Positions 16,653 through 25,889 of a DNA stretch of 64,000 nucleotides are shown one piece after another (the first letter of the stretch is position 1; each line of letters opens with the position of its first letter). The position numbers and the translations under genes were made by a program. Location of the stretch: assembly GCA_014192425.1 (NCBI GenBank), contig BJHK01000004.1:175129-239128 (forward strand), in the 5' to 3' direction. Under the pieces are notes generated by a model. It did no database searches, had not been told where the DNA came from, and worked only from the letters and a program-made list of their open reading frames with translations. The DNA is from Planctomycetia bacterium (lineage in GTDB: Bacteria; Planctomycetota; Planctomycetia; Pirellulales; UBA1268).

Positions 16653-18461
16653 ATGCCCGCCGAAATGCTCGAGTCGCTCGTCGCCGCCTGGCCCGCCGTC
16701 CTCACCGCGGCGGTCGTCGTCGCCGTCCTCGGCCTCCTGCTGTTCGTGCAGCGGTCGCCCGACATGGTGATGATCGCCGGCGTCGTGGCGCTGCTGGCCG
16801 GGGGTGTGATCACGCCCGACGAGGCCCTCAAGGGCATGAGCAACGAGGGCATGATCACGGTCGCCGGCCTGTTCGTGCTGGCGGCCTCACTGGAGCGGAC
16901 CGGAGCTCTGGCGACGCTCGTCGACCGGGCCCTCGGCCGGCCGCAGTCGCTCTCCGCCGCCCAGTTGCGGACGATGATCGCCCCCGGCGTGGCCTCGGCG
17001 TTCATGAACAACACCCCGGTCGTCGCCCTGATGGTCCCGGCGATCCGCGACTGGGCCCGCAAGCACCGCTTCCCGGTCTCCAAGCTGCTCATGCCGATGA
17101 ACGCCGCCGTCATCCTCGGCGGCCTGTGCACGCTCATCGGCACCAGCACCAACGTCGTCGTCAGCGGCTTGTATGCGGCGAAGACCGGCTCCACGCTGGG
17201 GATGTTCGACATCACCTGGCTGGGCGTGCCCCTGTTCGCAGCCGGGCTCGTGTACCTCGTCAGCGCCCGCGGGCTGCTCAAGGACCGGCGGCCGCCGATG
17301 AGCCAGAGCGACGACCCGCGCCAGTACTCCCTGGAGATGCTCGTCGAGGAGGGGAGCCCGCTCGTCGGCCGTTCGATCGAGGAGGCGGGCCTGCGGCACC
17401 TCGACAACCTGTTCCTGATGGAGATCGACCGCGGCGGCCACGTGATGGCGGCGGTGGCCCCGACCGAGCGGCTCGAGGCACGGGACAGGCTCGTGTTCGT
17501 GGGCGTCATCGACTCGGTCGTCGAGCTGCAGAAGATCCGCGGCCTGCGGCCGGCCACCGAGCAGGTGTTCAAGCTCGACGACCCGCGTTCGGAACGGGTG
17601 CTGGTGGAGGCGGTGGTGTCGAACACCTGCCCGCTGCTCGGCCGCACGATCCGCGAGGGCAGGTTCCGTTCGACGTACGGCGCGGTGGTGATCGCCGTGG
17701 CCCGCAACGGCGAGCGGCTGCAGATGAAGATCGGCGACATCGCGCTGGAGCCCGGCGACACGCTGCTCCTCGAGGCCGGCCCGGAATTTCTCGACCGGCA
17801 GCGGTCGAGCCGCCACTTCTACCTCGTCAGCGAGGTCCGCGACTATTCCGCACCCCGGCACGACCGCTCGTGGATCGCCCTCACGGCGCTGGCCGGCATG
17901 GTGCTGGCGGCCGCCATGGAGCTCGTGCCGATGGTCACGGCGGCGCTGGTCGCGGCCGGCGTCGTGGTCGCCGTGCGCTGCATCTCCTCGACGGAGGCGC
18001 GGCGGGCGATCGAATGGGAATCGCTGCTCCTCATCGCCGCCAGCTTCGGCCTCGCCCGGGCGATGGAGAAGACCGGGCTGGCCGCGGGTGTCGCCGAGGC
18101 CACGATCTCGGCGGCGGGGAATCATCCGCACATCGTCCTCGCGGCGCTGTACCTGGTGACGATGTTGTTCACCGAGCTGATGAGCAACAACGCGGCGGCC
18201 GTGCTCACCTTCCCGATCGCCTGGCAGACCGCCGCCGACCTCGGCGTCAACCCGATGCCATTCGTGATGGCGATCACCGTCGCCGCGAGCTGCGGCTTCG
18301 CCACCCCGATGGGCTACCAGACGAACCTGATGATTTACGGCCCGGGAGGCTACAAGTTCGGCGATTACATCCGCTTCGGGGGGCCGCTCAACCTCCTCGT
18401 GATGGCCCTGACGGTCATCCTCGCCCCGCTGATCTGGCCGTTCGGCCCGCCGGCACGGTGA
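16653..18461 (+). CDS. SLC13/DASS-like transporter with TrkA_C domains
   Basis: A 602-residue inner-membrane transporter. The N-terminal half has five or so membrane segments with the family signatures VASAFMNNTPVVALMVP and GGLCTLIGTSTNVVV. A cytosolic insertion at residues about 215-395 holds two TrkA_C (RCK_C) domains (SPLVGRSIEEAGLRHLDNL and CPLLGRTIREGRFRSTYG). The C-terminal half repeats the motif (LMSNNAAAVLTFPIAWQ and CGFATPMGYQTNLMIYGPGGY). This is the usual layout of bacterial SLC13-like proteins with regulatory TrkA_C inserts, which import sulfate or dicarboxylates with sodium. The substrate is not certain. ATG 16653 starts the protein just before the first membrane segment; upstream frame is out of character. 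Confidence 0.85.
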   Translation: MPAEMLESLVAAWPAVLTAAVVVAVLGLLLFVQRSPDMVMIAGVVALLAGGVITPDEALKGMSNEGMITVAGLFVLAASLERTGALATLVDRALGRPQSLSAAQLRTMIAPGVASAFMNNTPVVALMVPAIRDWARKHRFPVSKLLMPMNAAVILGGLCTLIGTSTNVVVSGLYAAKTGSTLGMFDITWLGVPLFAAGLVYLVSARGLLKDRRPPMSQSDDPRQYSLEMLVEEGSPLVGRSIEEAGLRHLDNLFLMEIDRGGHVMAAVAPTERLEARDRLVFVGVIDSVVELQKIRGLRPATEQVFKLDDPRSERVLVEAVVSNTCPLLGRTIREGRFRSTYGAVVIAVARNGERLQMKIGDIALEPGDTLLLEAGPEFLDRQRSSRHFYLVSEVRDYSAPRHDRSWIALTALAGMVLAAAMELVPMVTAALVAAGVVVAVRCISSTEARRAIEWESLLLIAASFGLARAMEKTGLAAGVAEATISAAGNHPHIVLAALYLVTMLFTELMSNNAAAVLTFPIAWQTAADLGVNPMPFVMAITVAASCGFATPMGYQTNLMIYGPGGYKFGDYIRFGGPLNLLVMALTVILAPLIWPFGPPAR

Positions 18462-18558
18462 ACGCCCCGCAAAACCGTCGCGTGCCCGCAGACGCCGGTG
18501 CGGTAGACTGGGCTGTGGATCCTCCCTCCGCAATGGCCCGGGTTGTGCACACCTCCGC

Positions 18559-19872
18559 ATGAGCGAAGTCCTGTTCCAGTACTACGGCGTCAACCCCACG
18601 TCGTGGTTCTACCTGTCGTCGCTCCTCTCGATCGCGCTGTTCTTCAAGTTCAACCGCGTCCTCAGCGTCCGCAACCTCGACCTGCTGCTGATCATCCTCC
18701 TCGCCCCGGGGCTGCTGGCGGTCGAGTTCGGCCTGCGCCGGGCGAGTGGCGACGCCCTCGGCATCGGCTTCCTCTGGCTGTTCGCCGTGTCGGCCCTGTT
18801 CCTCGTGCGCATGCTCTTCGACTCGACCATGGTCAGGCGGCCGATGCTCGAGCCCAACCTGACCGCCGGGGGCCTCGTGTTCCTCGGCGGCGCCCTGCTC
18901 GTGTTCCTCCTCGCCAACGTGATCACGCGGCGGCCGCAGGCCGAGGACGTCGCCACCGCGGCGACGGCCGAGCGGCTCGGGGCCGGCGAGGCGAGCATCG
19001 ACAAGGACCGGCTCGCCAAGCAGGGGCCCGGCTACCCCCTGCTCTTTCTCCTCCCGCAGATCCCCACGCAGCGGCTCTTCGCCCCCGACCCGGCCACCGA
19101 GCCGGCCGACGCCGGCAGCCACCGGGCGGTCCACGAGACCACGGCCCGCATCATGGCGATCGTCTCGCAGTTGGCGATCGTCTCCGGGATGGTGTTCGTC
19201 GCCTGGCGGCACTTCGAGAACGTCCGCCTCGGCATCGCCGCGGCGGTGCTCTACCTGCTGCTCCCCTACACGGCCACGATGACCGGCCGCGTCGACCACG
19301 CGCTGCCCGGTGCGCTCGTCGTGTGGGCCGTGGCCGCCTACCGCCGGCCGATGATCGCCGGCGGCCTGATCGGCCTGGCGATCGGCACGATCTACTACCC
19401 GGTGTTTCTCCTCCCGCTGTGGTGCAGCTTTTACTGGGAGCGGGGCGTGCGCCGGTTCGCGGCCGGCGTGGCGGCGGCGCTCATGACGCTCGTGGTCGCG
19501 CTCTGGTTTACGTCGCCGGATGCCGGCGTGTTCCTCGGCCAGCTCCGCCAGATGTTCGGCTGGATCCTGCCGAGCGCGGTGTCGGTCGAGGGCTTCTGGG
19601 CGCTCCCCTTCACCGACGCCGTCTACCGCCTGCCGGTGCTGGCCCTATTCATCGCCCTGATGACGACGCTCGCCATCTGGCCGGCGCCGAAGAACCTCGG
19701 CACGCTGATGAGCTGCACGGCGGCGGTCCTGCTCGGCTGCCAGTTCTGGAAGGCGCACAACGGCGGCCTGTTCATGGCCTGGTACCTGCCGCTGCTGCTG
19801 CTGGTGGTCTTCCGGCCGAACCTGGAAAACCGGCTGGCGGTCCTCGTGCTGCCCGCCCGCAAGCCCGCCTGA
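18559..19872 (+). CDS. Polytopic membrane protein, possibly glycosyltransferase-like
   Basis: A 437-residue protein beginning MSEVLFQYYGVNPTSWFYLSSLL, with about ten predicted membrane segments. A hydrophilic loop at residues about 135-190 faces one side. Features such as TMTGRVDHALPGALVVWAVAAYRRP and the C-terminal FWKAHNGGLFMAWYLPLLLLVVF recall GT87/DUF2029-type mannosyltransferase-like or mannan-related membrane proteins, but I see no certain catalytic loop. It follows the transporter by 97 bases on the same strand and may be cotranscribed. It ends 12 bases from the stop of the convergent HEAT-repeat gene. Function is unknown. Confidence 0.65.
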   Translation: MSEVLFQYYGVNPTSWFYLSSLLSIALFFKFNRVLSVRNLDLLLIILLAPGLLAVEFGLRRASGDALGIGFLWLFAVSALFLVRMLFDSTMVRRPMLEPNLTAGGLVFLGGALLVFLLANVITRRPQAEDVATAATAERLGAGEASIDKDRLAKQGPGYPLLFLLPQIPTQRLFAPDPATEPADAGSHRAVHETTARIMAIVSQLAIVSGMVFVAWRHFENVRLGIAAAVLYLLLPYTATMTGRVDHALPGALVVWAVAAYRRPMIAGGLIGLAIGTIYYPVFLLPLWCSFYWERGVRRFAAGVAAALMTLVVALWFTSPDAGVFLGQLRQMFGWILPSAVSVEGFWALPFTDAVYRLPVLALFIALMTTLAIWPAPKNLGTLMSCTAAVLLGCQFWKAHNGGLFMAWYLPLLLLVVFRPNLENRLAVLVLPARKPA

Positions 19873-19884
19873 CCGTCCGGGAAT

Positions 19885-20796
19885 CTACCCGCGGCGCAGG
19901 TCGAAGCCGGGGGGGATCGCCTCGCGGCTCGCGAGCCAGACCTTCCAGGCGGCCTCGTCCCAGCCGAAGTTCTTCCCCGTCAGGGCGACGAGCGCCTCGA
20001 GCACCCGCTCGTTCCGCGCCACGACCTTCGACGCCTTCGGACCGCTCCCCCCCATCGACAGACCGGAATCGCCGCCGGAGCCGAAGGTGGTCGACACACG
20101 GCCCGGCGCCTCGCCGCCGACGACGACCACGTGCTCGGTCTGCAGCGACTCGACGAGCGCGGGTACCGTTGCCTCGACCCGCAGCCGGCCGAGGGCCTCC
20201 GCCGCGCGATTGACCTGCGCGTTGTCGGTGCTGCGCAGCGCTGCCACGAGCGGCGCGGCCGCCGACCGCGGGTCGATGGCCGCCAGCCGTTCGACGGCGG
20301 CGATCCGCGTCTCGGGATCGGCGTGATCGATCGCGACGGCGACGAGCGTGGTGAATGCGTCCGGGGAGCGGATCCTGCCCAGCGACTCCACGTACCATTC
20401 CCGGACCTGCCGCCGTTCCTCCTTGACGAGCGCCGCCGCCAGCGCCAGCACGGCCGTCGGGTCGGAGATCTCGCGAAGCTCCTCCGCCGCCCGCTCCGCC
20501 TCGGCAGGCTGTTCGAGACGCTTCCGCAGCCGTTCGAGTTTCGGCTTCCACTCCTTCTGCGCCAGCGTCACGCGGTCGCGCTGCTCGAGAAGCTCGATCT
20601 CCTGCGCGGTCCGCCAGGCCCCGCGATGGCGCAGGCGGCCCTGATCGGCCATCTTCTCCTCCTGCGTTCGCCGCGGCCCGGCGGCCGGGGCGGCCCCGGC
20701 CGCCGGGTCCTCGCCGTCGGCGCGGGCCGGAGGAAGGATGCCGAGCAATGCCAGGAGGATCGTGGCGGCGGCGTTCCGGATCCACATCGGGTTCAT
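19885..20796 (-). CDS. Exported HEAT-repeat protein
   Basis: A 303-residue protein with a signal (MNPMWIRNAAATILLALLGILPPARA) from ATG 20796. A basic helical region follows (QEEKMADQGRLRHRGAW), then HEAT-like helical pairs from residue about 105 to 225 (SDPTAVLALAAALVKEERRQV, then SPDAFTTLVAVAIDHADPETRIAAVERLAA and NAQVNRAAEALGRLRVEATVPAL). A Gly/Ser loop precedes the C-terminal helices. Such repeats bind proteins. The longer frame to 21444 lacks a signal and overlaps the next gene. It is 146 bases downstream of the GspF-like gene, with which it may form a unit. Confidence 0.7.
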   Translation of the reverse strand: MNPMWIRNAAATILLALLGILPPARADGEDPAAGAAPAAGPRRTQEEKMADQGRLRHRGAWRTAQEIELLEQRDRVTLAQKEWKPKLERLRKRLEQPAEAERAAEELREISDPTAVLALAAALVKEERRQVREWYVESLGRIRSPDAFTTLVAVAIDHADPETRIAAVERLAAIDPRSAAAPLVAALRSTDNAQVNRAAEALGRLRVEATVPALVESLQTEHVVVVGGEAPGRVSTTFGSGGDSGLSMGGSGPKASKVVARNERVLEALVALTGKNFGWDEAAWKVWLASREAIPPGFDLRRG

Positions 20797-20942
20797 CGCC
20801 AGTCGACTCCAGGATCGCGATCCACGGATCACGGGATCACGACCGACCGTTTCCGCTCCATGATATCGGCTGGCACGCGGCGTCCGCCCCAGTTGCCCCC
20901 CCGATCCCTGCCCCGACCGGGGCGAAACCGCCGCCCATCCTT

Positions 20943-21974
20943 TCAAAGCGGCCGGGACGCCTGGTCGAGCAGGCTGGCGTAGAACATCGCGAACCGGATC
21001 ACGATCGTGGCGATCAGGCAGGCCACGGCGGCCCAGGCGAGGAAGCCGATCACCTTCGCGACGGCGGTGAATCCCGCCCGCGACTCCTCCTCCAGGCGAT
21101 CGGCGAGCCGCTCGAGCGTTTCGGCGATCGTCCCGGTCATGTCGCCGAGGCCGACCGCCTCGAGGACGCGGGGCGACAGGCGGCGCGTCTCGCGCAGCGC
21201 TTCCTCCAGGCCCGCCCCCGCCCGCAGTCGCGACTCGACCGCCGTCGGGTCGACCCGCAGTTCCGGGGCCACGGTCGCCGCCAGCGACAGCAGTCCGCGC
21301 ACCTCGATGCCCGCATGGTTGCCCAGCGCCACGCCCCGGCACCAGCGCGCCTCCTCGGCGGCGCGGATCGCCGGTCCGAGGAGCGGCACCCAGGAGAGCG
21401 ACCGCCGCAACAGCCCCCTGTTGCCCCAGCTCCGCACCCCCCACGGCAGGATCACGACGGCGGCAACGACGACGGCGGCCACGCAGCCGAGGTAGGTCTT
21501 CAGCCCGCCGAAGCCGTTGAGGCCGAGCCCGAGGATGTCGACCTGACGACCGTCGAGATCGGTGATCACGCCGCTGATCACGATCAGGAGCCCGACGACG
21601 GCGACGGCGGCGGCCAACTGGCAGGCAGGGCCGACGAGGCTTGCGACGAGGTCGCGGCGGGCACGGGCCGACCGCTCCAGGGCCCGCCCGGCATCGCGGA
21701 GCACCTCGGCCTCGTGGCCGGTGCGGTCACCGACGGCAGCGAGGCCGACGACGAGCGGCGGAAACGCACCGCCGGCCCGGCGCAGCGCCTCGCCCCAGCC
21801 CATTCCATCCGCGAGGCTCCGGCGCACCATCTCCAGCGCCGGTCGCCAGCGCCGCGGCACCCGGGCCACCTCGCTGGCAACCGCCGTCCGCGGGTCGATG
21901 CCCGCGCCGAGCGCAACCCCGAGCCGCCCGAGCAGATCCGCCAGCACCCGGTCGGGCATCCGTCCGCCGGCCAT
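20943..21974 (-). CDS. Type II secretion/type IV pilus GspF/PilC-like membrane protein
   Basis: A 343-residue protein from ATG 21974 with GGAG seven bases upstream. It shows two copies of the T2SF domain. The first is around residues 15-110 (LGVALGAGIDPRTAV, GMGWGEALRRAGGAFPPLVVGLAAVGDRTGHEAEVL). The second is at residues 210-320 (ALGNHAGIEVRGLLSLA, LSPRVLEAVGLGDMTGTIAETLERLADRLEEE). Membrane segments lie near 115-140, 165-190 and at the C-terminus. This is the inner-membrane platform protein of type II secretion or type IV pilus machines. No ATPase or pseudopilin gene is beside it, so it is an isolated copy here. Confidence 0.75.
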   Translation of the reverse strand: MAGGRMPDRVLADLLGRLGVALGAGIDPRTAVASEVARVPRRWRPALEMVRRSLADGMGWGEALRRAGGAFPPLVVGLAAVGDRTGHEAEVLRDAGRALERSARARRDLVASLVGPACQLAAAVAVVGLLIVISGVITDLDGRQVDILGLGLNGFGGLKTYLGCVAAVVVAAVVILPWGVRSWGNRGLLRRSLSWVPLLGPAIRAAEEARWCRGVALGNHAGIEVRGLLSLAATVAPELRVDPTAVESRLRAGAGLEEALRETRRLSPRVLEAVGLGDMTGTIAETLERLADRLEEESRAGFTAVAKVIGFLAWAAVACLIATIVIRFAMFYASLLDQASRPL

Positions 21975-22125
21975 TGTCGTTCTCCTCGCCCGCGCGGCCC
22001 CATGGCCTCGCACCGTTGTACACCGGCGGCCGTTCTGTGCCGGTGTTTTCCGGGCAGCGCTCACACGCGCCCGTGGCATCTGGTACAAAACCGCCGTTTT
22101 CACCCCTCCAGAACCGTTGCCCTCC

Positions 22126-22974
22126 ATGACCTGTCCGTGGCAAACCGTGGCGATCGTGGGGGTGGGCCTGATCGGTGGCTCGGTCGGCCGGGCCCTTCGC
22201 GACCGCGGGCTGGCCCGGCGGGTCGTCGGCATCGGCCGATCGACTGCATCGCTCGCCGAGGCCCGCCGCCACGGCGCCATCACCGAGGCCACGATCGACG
22301 TGGCCCGCGTCGCCGAGGCGGATCTGGTGGTCCTCGCGACGGGCGTGGCGGCGCTACCGAAACTGCTCGACGCGGTCGATGCCGCCGTCCGGCCCGGGAC
22401 CCTGATCACCGACACCGGGAGCACGAAGGCCTCGGTCGTCGCGGGCTGGGAACGACGGCGACGCTCGCGGCGCGGTCGGTTCGTCGGCGCCCATCCGCTC
22501 GCCGGCAGCCATCGCCGCGGAGCGGCGGCCGCCGATGCGACGCTGTTCGCCGGGCGGGTGACGGTGGTGACCCCGGCATCCGCGACGCCTCCCGAAGACG
22601 TCGCGGATGCGGGAGGCTTCTGGTCGGCGCTGGGGTCCACCGTGTTCGTCATGCCACCGCGCGAGCATGACCGGATCCTCGCGGCCACCAGTCACGCGCC
22701 CCACCTGATCGCGGCGGCGATCGCGGCGGCCACGCCCGCGGCGGGACGGCGGTTCACCGCGGGGGGCTGGCGCGACACGACGCGGATCGCCGCCGGTGAT
22801 CCCGGCCTGTGGGCCGACATCCTCCTCGACAATGCCGGTCCTGTTGCGGCGGCGACCCGCCGGATCGCGACGCTCGCCGAGCGGATGGTCCGCGCCATCG
22901 AGGCCGGCGACCGGCGCCGGCTCGTCGCTATTCTCGAGCGTGCCAAGGAGGAACGCGATGCTGTGGGAAGTTGA
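22126..22974 (+). CDS. tyrA: Prephenate/arogenate dehydrogenase
   Basis: A 282-residue NAD(P)-dependent enzyme of tyrosine biosynthesis. The start MTCPWQTVAIVGVGLIGGSVG shows the GxGxxGGS nucleotide-binding loop, followed by VVGIGRSTASLAEA, then ITDTGSTKASVV, the active-site region FVGAHPLAGSHRRG, and the helical dimer domain with EHDRILAATSHAPHLIA and GWRDTTRIAAGDPGLWADI. These are standard TyrA features. The upstream open frame back to 21562 runs antisense to the GspF-like gene and is not used. The last 17 bases overlap the start of purL, and the AAGGAGG ribosome site of purL is inside this gene, so the two are translationally linked. Confidence 0.85.
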   Translation: MTCPWQTVAIVGVGLIGGSVGRALRDRGLARRVVGIGRSTASLAEARRHGAITEATIDVARVAEADLVVLATGVAALPKLLDAVDAAVRPGTLITDTGSTKASVVAGWERRRRSRRGRFVGAHPLAGSHRRGAAAADATLFAGRVTVVTPASATPPEDVADAGGFWSALGSTVFVMPPREHDRILAATSHAPHLIAAAIAAATPAAGRRFTAGGWRDTTRIAAGDPGLWADILLDNAGPVAAATRRIATLAERMVRAIEAGDRRRLVAILERAKEERDAVGS

Positions 22975-25888
22975 CGTCCATCCCCGGGAAGAGGCGGCGG
23001 ACCATGCGGCTCGGGCGGTCGTGGCGGGAGCGCGCGAACTCGGCATCCCCGGCTGCAGCCGGGCGAAGACCGCGGCCGGCTGGCTGATCGAGGGAAGCCT
23101 GTCGCGGGACGACGTCGAGCGGCTCGCCGCCGAGGTGCTCGCCGATCCGGTCACCGAGTCGTTCACCCTCGACGAAGCGGGCGCCGGGCCGCTCTGCGCC
23201 GGCCCCGCCGACCTCCCCACGATCGTGCACGTGCTGCCGCGGGCGGGGGTCACCGATCCGGCCGCGCAGTCGGCCCACGAGGCCTTCGGCCTGCTCGGCA
23301 TCCGCCCCACCGCGGTCCGCAGCGTGCGCAAGTACTGGCTGCCGCGGCTGCCCGAGGCCGATGCCGCGCGGCTCGCCTGGAAACTGCTCGCCAGCGAGGC
23401 GATCCACGACGTCGTGGTCGGCCCCCTGCCGCTGCGGTCGCTGGCCGGGGGCAGGCCGTGGCAGTTCGTCCGCGACACCGTCCGGCTCGCCGGACTCGAC
23501 GATGCCGCGCTGGCGATGCTCAGCCGCGACCGCTGCCTGGCCCTCACCGTCCGCGAGCTGCATGCCATCCGCGACCACTTCCAGTCCCTCGGCCGCGATC
23601 CCTTCGAGATCGAGCTGGAGACGATCGCGCAGACCTGGAGCGAGCACTGCTGCCACAAGACGCTCGGCAGCGGCATCGACCACGTCGGGCCGGCGGGCGC
23701 GGCGCGGTACGACAACCTCCTCAAGGAGACCGTGTTCGCCGCCACGCGGAAGGTTCGCGAGGCGCTCGGCAGCCGCGACTGGTGCGTGAGCGTGTTCCGT
23801 GACAACTCGGGCGTGGTCCGCTTCGACGGCGACCACGACATCTGCGTCAAGGTCGAGACCCACAACCATCCCTCTGCCATCGAGCCCTACGGCGGTGCAG
23901 CCACGGGGCTCGGCGGCGTGATCCGCGACGTCCTCGGCACGGGCCTCGGCGCCCGGCCGATCGCCAACCTCGACGTGTTCTGCGTCGGCGACCCGGACAC
24001 GCCCGCCGCCGCCCTGCCGCCGGGCGTGATCCCGCCGCGGCGGCTGCTGGCCGGCGTCGTCGCCGGCGTCCGCGACTACGGCAACCGCATGGGCATCCCC
24101 ACGATCGCCGGGGCCGTGGCCTACGATCCTGGCTACCTCGGCAATCCGCTCGTGTTCTGCGGCACCGTCGGCATCATGCCGCGCGGCAATGCCGAGGCGG
24201 CCGTGCAGGCGGGCGACCTCGTCGTCGTGGCCGGCGGACGCACCGGTCGTGACGGCATCCACGGGGCGACCTTCTCCAGCATCGAGCTCTCGACCGCCAG
24301 CGAGAGCCAGTCCGGCGGCGCCGTCCAGATCGGCCATGCCATCAACGAGAAGATCCTCACCGACTTCGTCCTCGAGGCCTCGCGGCAGCGGCTCTTCAAC
24401 GCCATCACCGACTGCGGCGCCGGCGGCCTGTCGAGCGCCGTCGGCGAGATGGCGGCCACGCTGGGCGCCGAGGTCGATCTCGATCGGGCCCCGCTCAAGT
24501 ACGACGGCCTGTCGGCGACGGAAGTCTGGATCTCGGAGGCCCAGGAGCGCATGGTGCTCGCCGTACCCCCCGCGTCCTGGCCGCAGCTGGCCGCGGTGGC
24601 CGCCGCCGAGGGCGTGGAGGCGACGGCGATCGGCACCTTCACCGGCAGCGGCCGGATCGTGCTGCGCTGGCAGGGGGCGGTGGCGGGAGAACTCGACTGT
24701 GGCTTCCTGCACGAGGGCCGTCCGAAGCAGCGGCTGCGATCGCGATTCACGGCCGCCGTCGCCGAGCCGGCGATCTGGTCCGGAAAGGCGGATGGCGCCG
24801 CGGCCGTCGGCGCCTGCCTGCTCGACGTGCTCCGCCTTCCCGACGTCGCCAGCAAGGAATGGATCATCCGCCAGTACGACCACGAGGTGCAGGGCTGCTC
24901 GGTGCTCAAGCCGCTGCTCGGCCCCGGGGCCGGCCCGGCCGATGGCACGGTGGTTCGCGGCGTGCTCGGACGGAACCGGGGGATCGTGCTCGGGGTCGGC
25001 CTGCGGCACAGGCTCGGTCGCATCGATCCCTACCAGATGGCCGCCGGCGGCATCGTCGAGGCGATCGGCAACGTCGTCGCCGCGGGGGCGGATCCCGACC
25101 GGATCGCGCTCCTCGACAACTTCTGCTGGGGCGACACGCGCCGCGAGGAGTCGCTGGGCACGCTCGTGGAAGCCTGCCGCGCCTGCCACGACATGGCGCT
25201 GGCCTTCATGGCCCCGTTCGTGAGCGGCAAGGACAGCCTCAACAACGTCTTCGCCTGGACCGACGCTGCCGGTCGGCAGCAGGAACTCTCGATCCCGCCG
25301 ACCCTCCTGGCAACGGCCGTCGGCCAGGTGAACGACGTGCGCGGCGTCGTGTCGCCCGACCTCAAGGCGGCGGGCAACCGGCTCGCCATCGTCGGCGCTA
25401 CGCGGGCCGATCTCGTCGGCACGCAGCTCGAGCTCACGGGCCGCGTCCGCGGCGGCGGGCTGCCCACCGTCGAACCCGCGGCCTGCCGCGCCGCCTGGGC
25501 CGCACTGGCGGCGGCCCGTTCGGCGGGACTGCTCGCCGCCTGCCACGACTGTTCCGACGGCGGGCTGGCGGCGGCGGTCGCGGAGATGGCGATCGGCGGC
25601 GGCCGCGGCGCGTGGATCGAGCTCGCCCTCGTGCCCCGGGCCGGCACTGGCCCGTTCCCCGACCTGGCGCTGGCCTTCGCGGAAACGCCGGGCCGGTTCA
25701 TCTGCGAGGTCCGCCCCGAGCACGGGCCGGCCTTCGCTGCACAGATGGACCGCATGGCGGGCGTCACCTGGGGCTGGATCGGCACGGTGGGTGCCGAGCC
25801 GGTCGTGGAGATCGTGGCCACTGACGGCAGCCTGGACACGCTGCCGGTCGACCGCCTCGCAGCGGCGTGGCGCAGGGAGGATCGCTGA
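22958..25888 (+). CDS. purL: Phosphoribosylformylglycinamidine synthase with PurS-like N-terminal domains
   Basis: A 976-residue enzyme that converts FGAR to FGAM in purine synthesis. ATG 22958 follows AAGGAGG closely. The catalytic body resembles the small PurL: TWSEHCCHKTLGSG, VKVETHNHPSAIEPYGGAATGLGG, DCGAGGLSSAVGEMA and ISGKDSLNN-like (VSGKDSLNN) blocks. The first 160 or so residues are extra. They read as two successive PurS-like domains, one ending LAAEVLADPVTESFTL and a second (IVHVLPRAGVTDPAAQSAHE to LLASEAIHDVVVG). PurS is normally a separate 80-residue subunit, so a fusion would remove the need for it. The glutaminase subunit purQ follows after a single base (TGA C ATG). Confidence 0.88.
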   Translation: MLWEVDVHPREEAADHAARAVVAGARELGIPGCSRAKTAAGWLIEGSLSRDDVERLAAEVLADPVTESFTLDEAGAGPLCAGPADLPTIVHVLPRAGVTDPAAQSAHEAFGLLGIRPTAVRSVRKYWLPRLPEADAARLAWKLLASEAIHDVVVGPLPLRSLAGGRPWQFVRDTVRLAGLDDAALAMLSRDRCLALTVRELHAIRDHFQSLGRDPFEIELETIAQTWSEHCCHKTLGSGIDHVGPAGAARYDNLLKETVFAATRKVREALGSRDWCVSVFRDNSGVVRFDGDHDICVKVETHNHPSAIEPYGGAATGLGGVIRDVLGTGLGARPIANLDVFCVGDPDTPAAALPPGVIPPRRLLAGVVAGVRDYGNRMGIPTIAGAVAYDPGYLGNPLVFCGTVGIMPRGNAEAAVQAGDLVVVAGGRTGRDGIHGATFSSIELSTASESQSGGAVQIGHAINEKILTDFVLEASRQRLFNAITDCGAGGLSSAVGEMAATLGAEVDLDRAPLKYDGLSATEVWISEAQERMVLAVPPASWPQLAAVAAAEGVEATAIGTFTGSGRIVLRWQGAVAGELDCGFLHEGRPKQRLRSRFTAAVAEPAIWSGKADGAAAVGACLLDVLRLPDVASKEWIIRQYDHEVQGCSVLKPLLGPGAGPADGTVVRGVLGRNRGIVLGVGLRHRLGRIDPYQMAAGGIVEAIGNVVAAGADPDRIALLDNFCWGDTRREESLGTLVEACRACHDMALAFMAPFVSGKDSLNNVFAWTDAAGRQQELSIPPTLLATAVGQVNDVRGVVSPDLKAAGNRLAIVGATRADLVGTQLELTGRVRGGGLPTVEPAACRAAWAALAAARSAGLLAACHDCSDGGLAAAVAEMAIGGGRGAWIELALVPRAGTGPFPDLALAFAETPGRFICEVRPEHGPAFAAQMDRMAGVTWGWIGTVGAEPVVEIVATDGSLDTLPVDRLAAAWRREDR

Positions 25889-25889
25889 C

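Noticed and set aside
16887..18560. 557-codon minus-strand frame opposite the SLC13-like gene
   Set aside because: No domain, His/Asp/Arg-rich composition typical of antisense frames in this genome.
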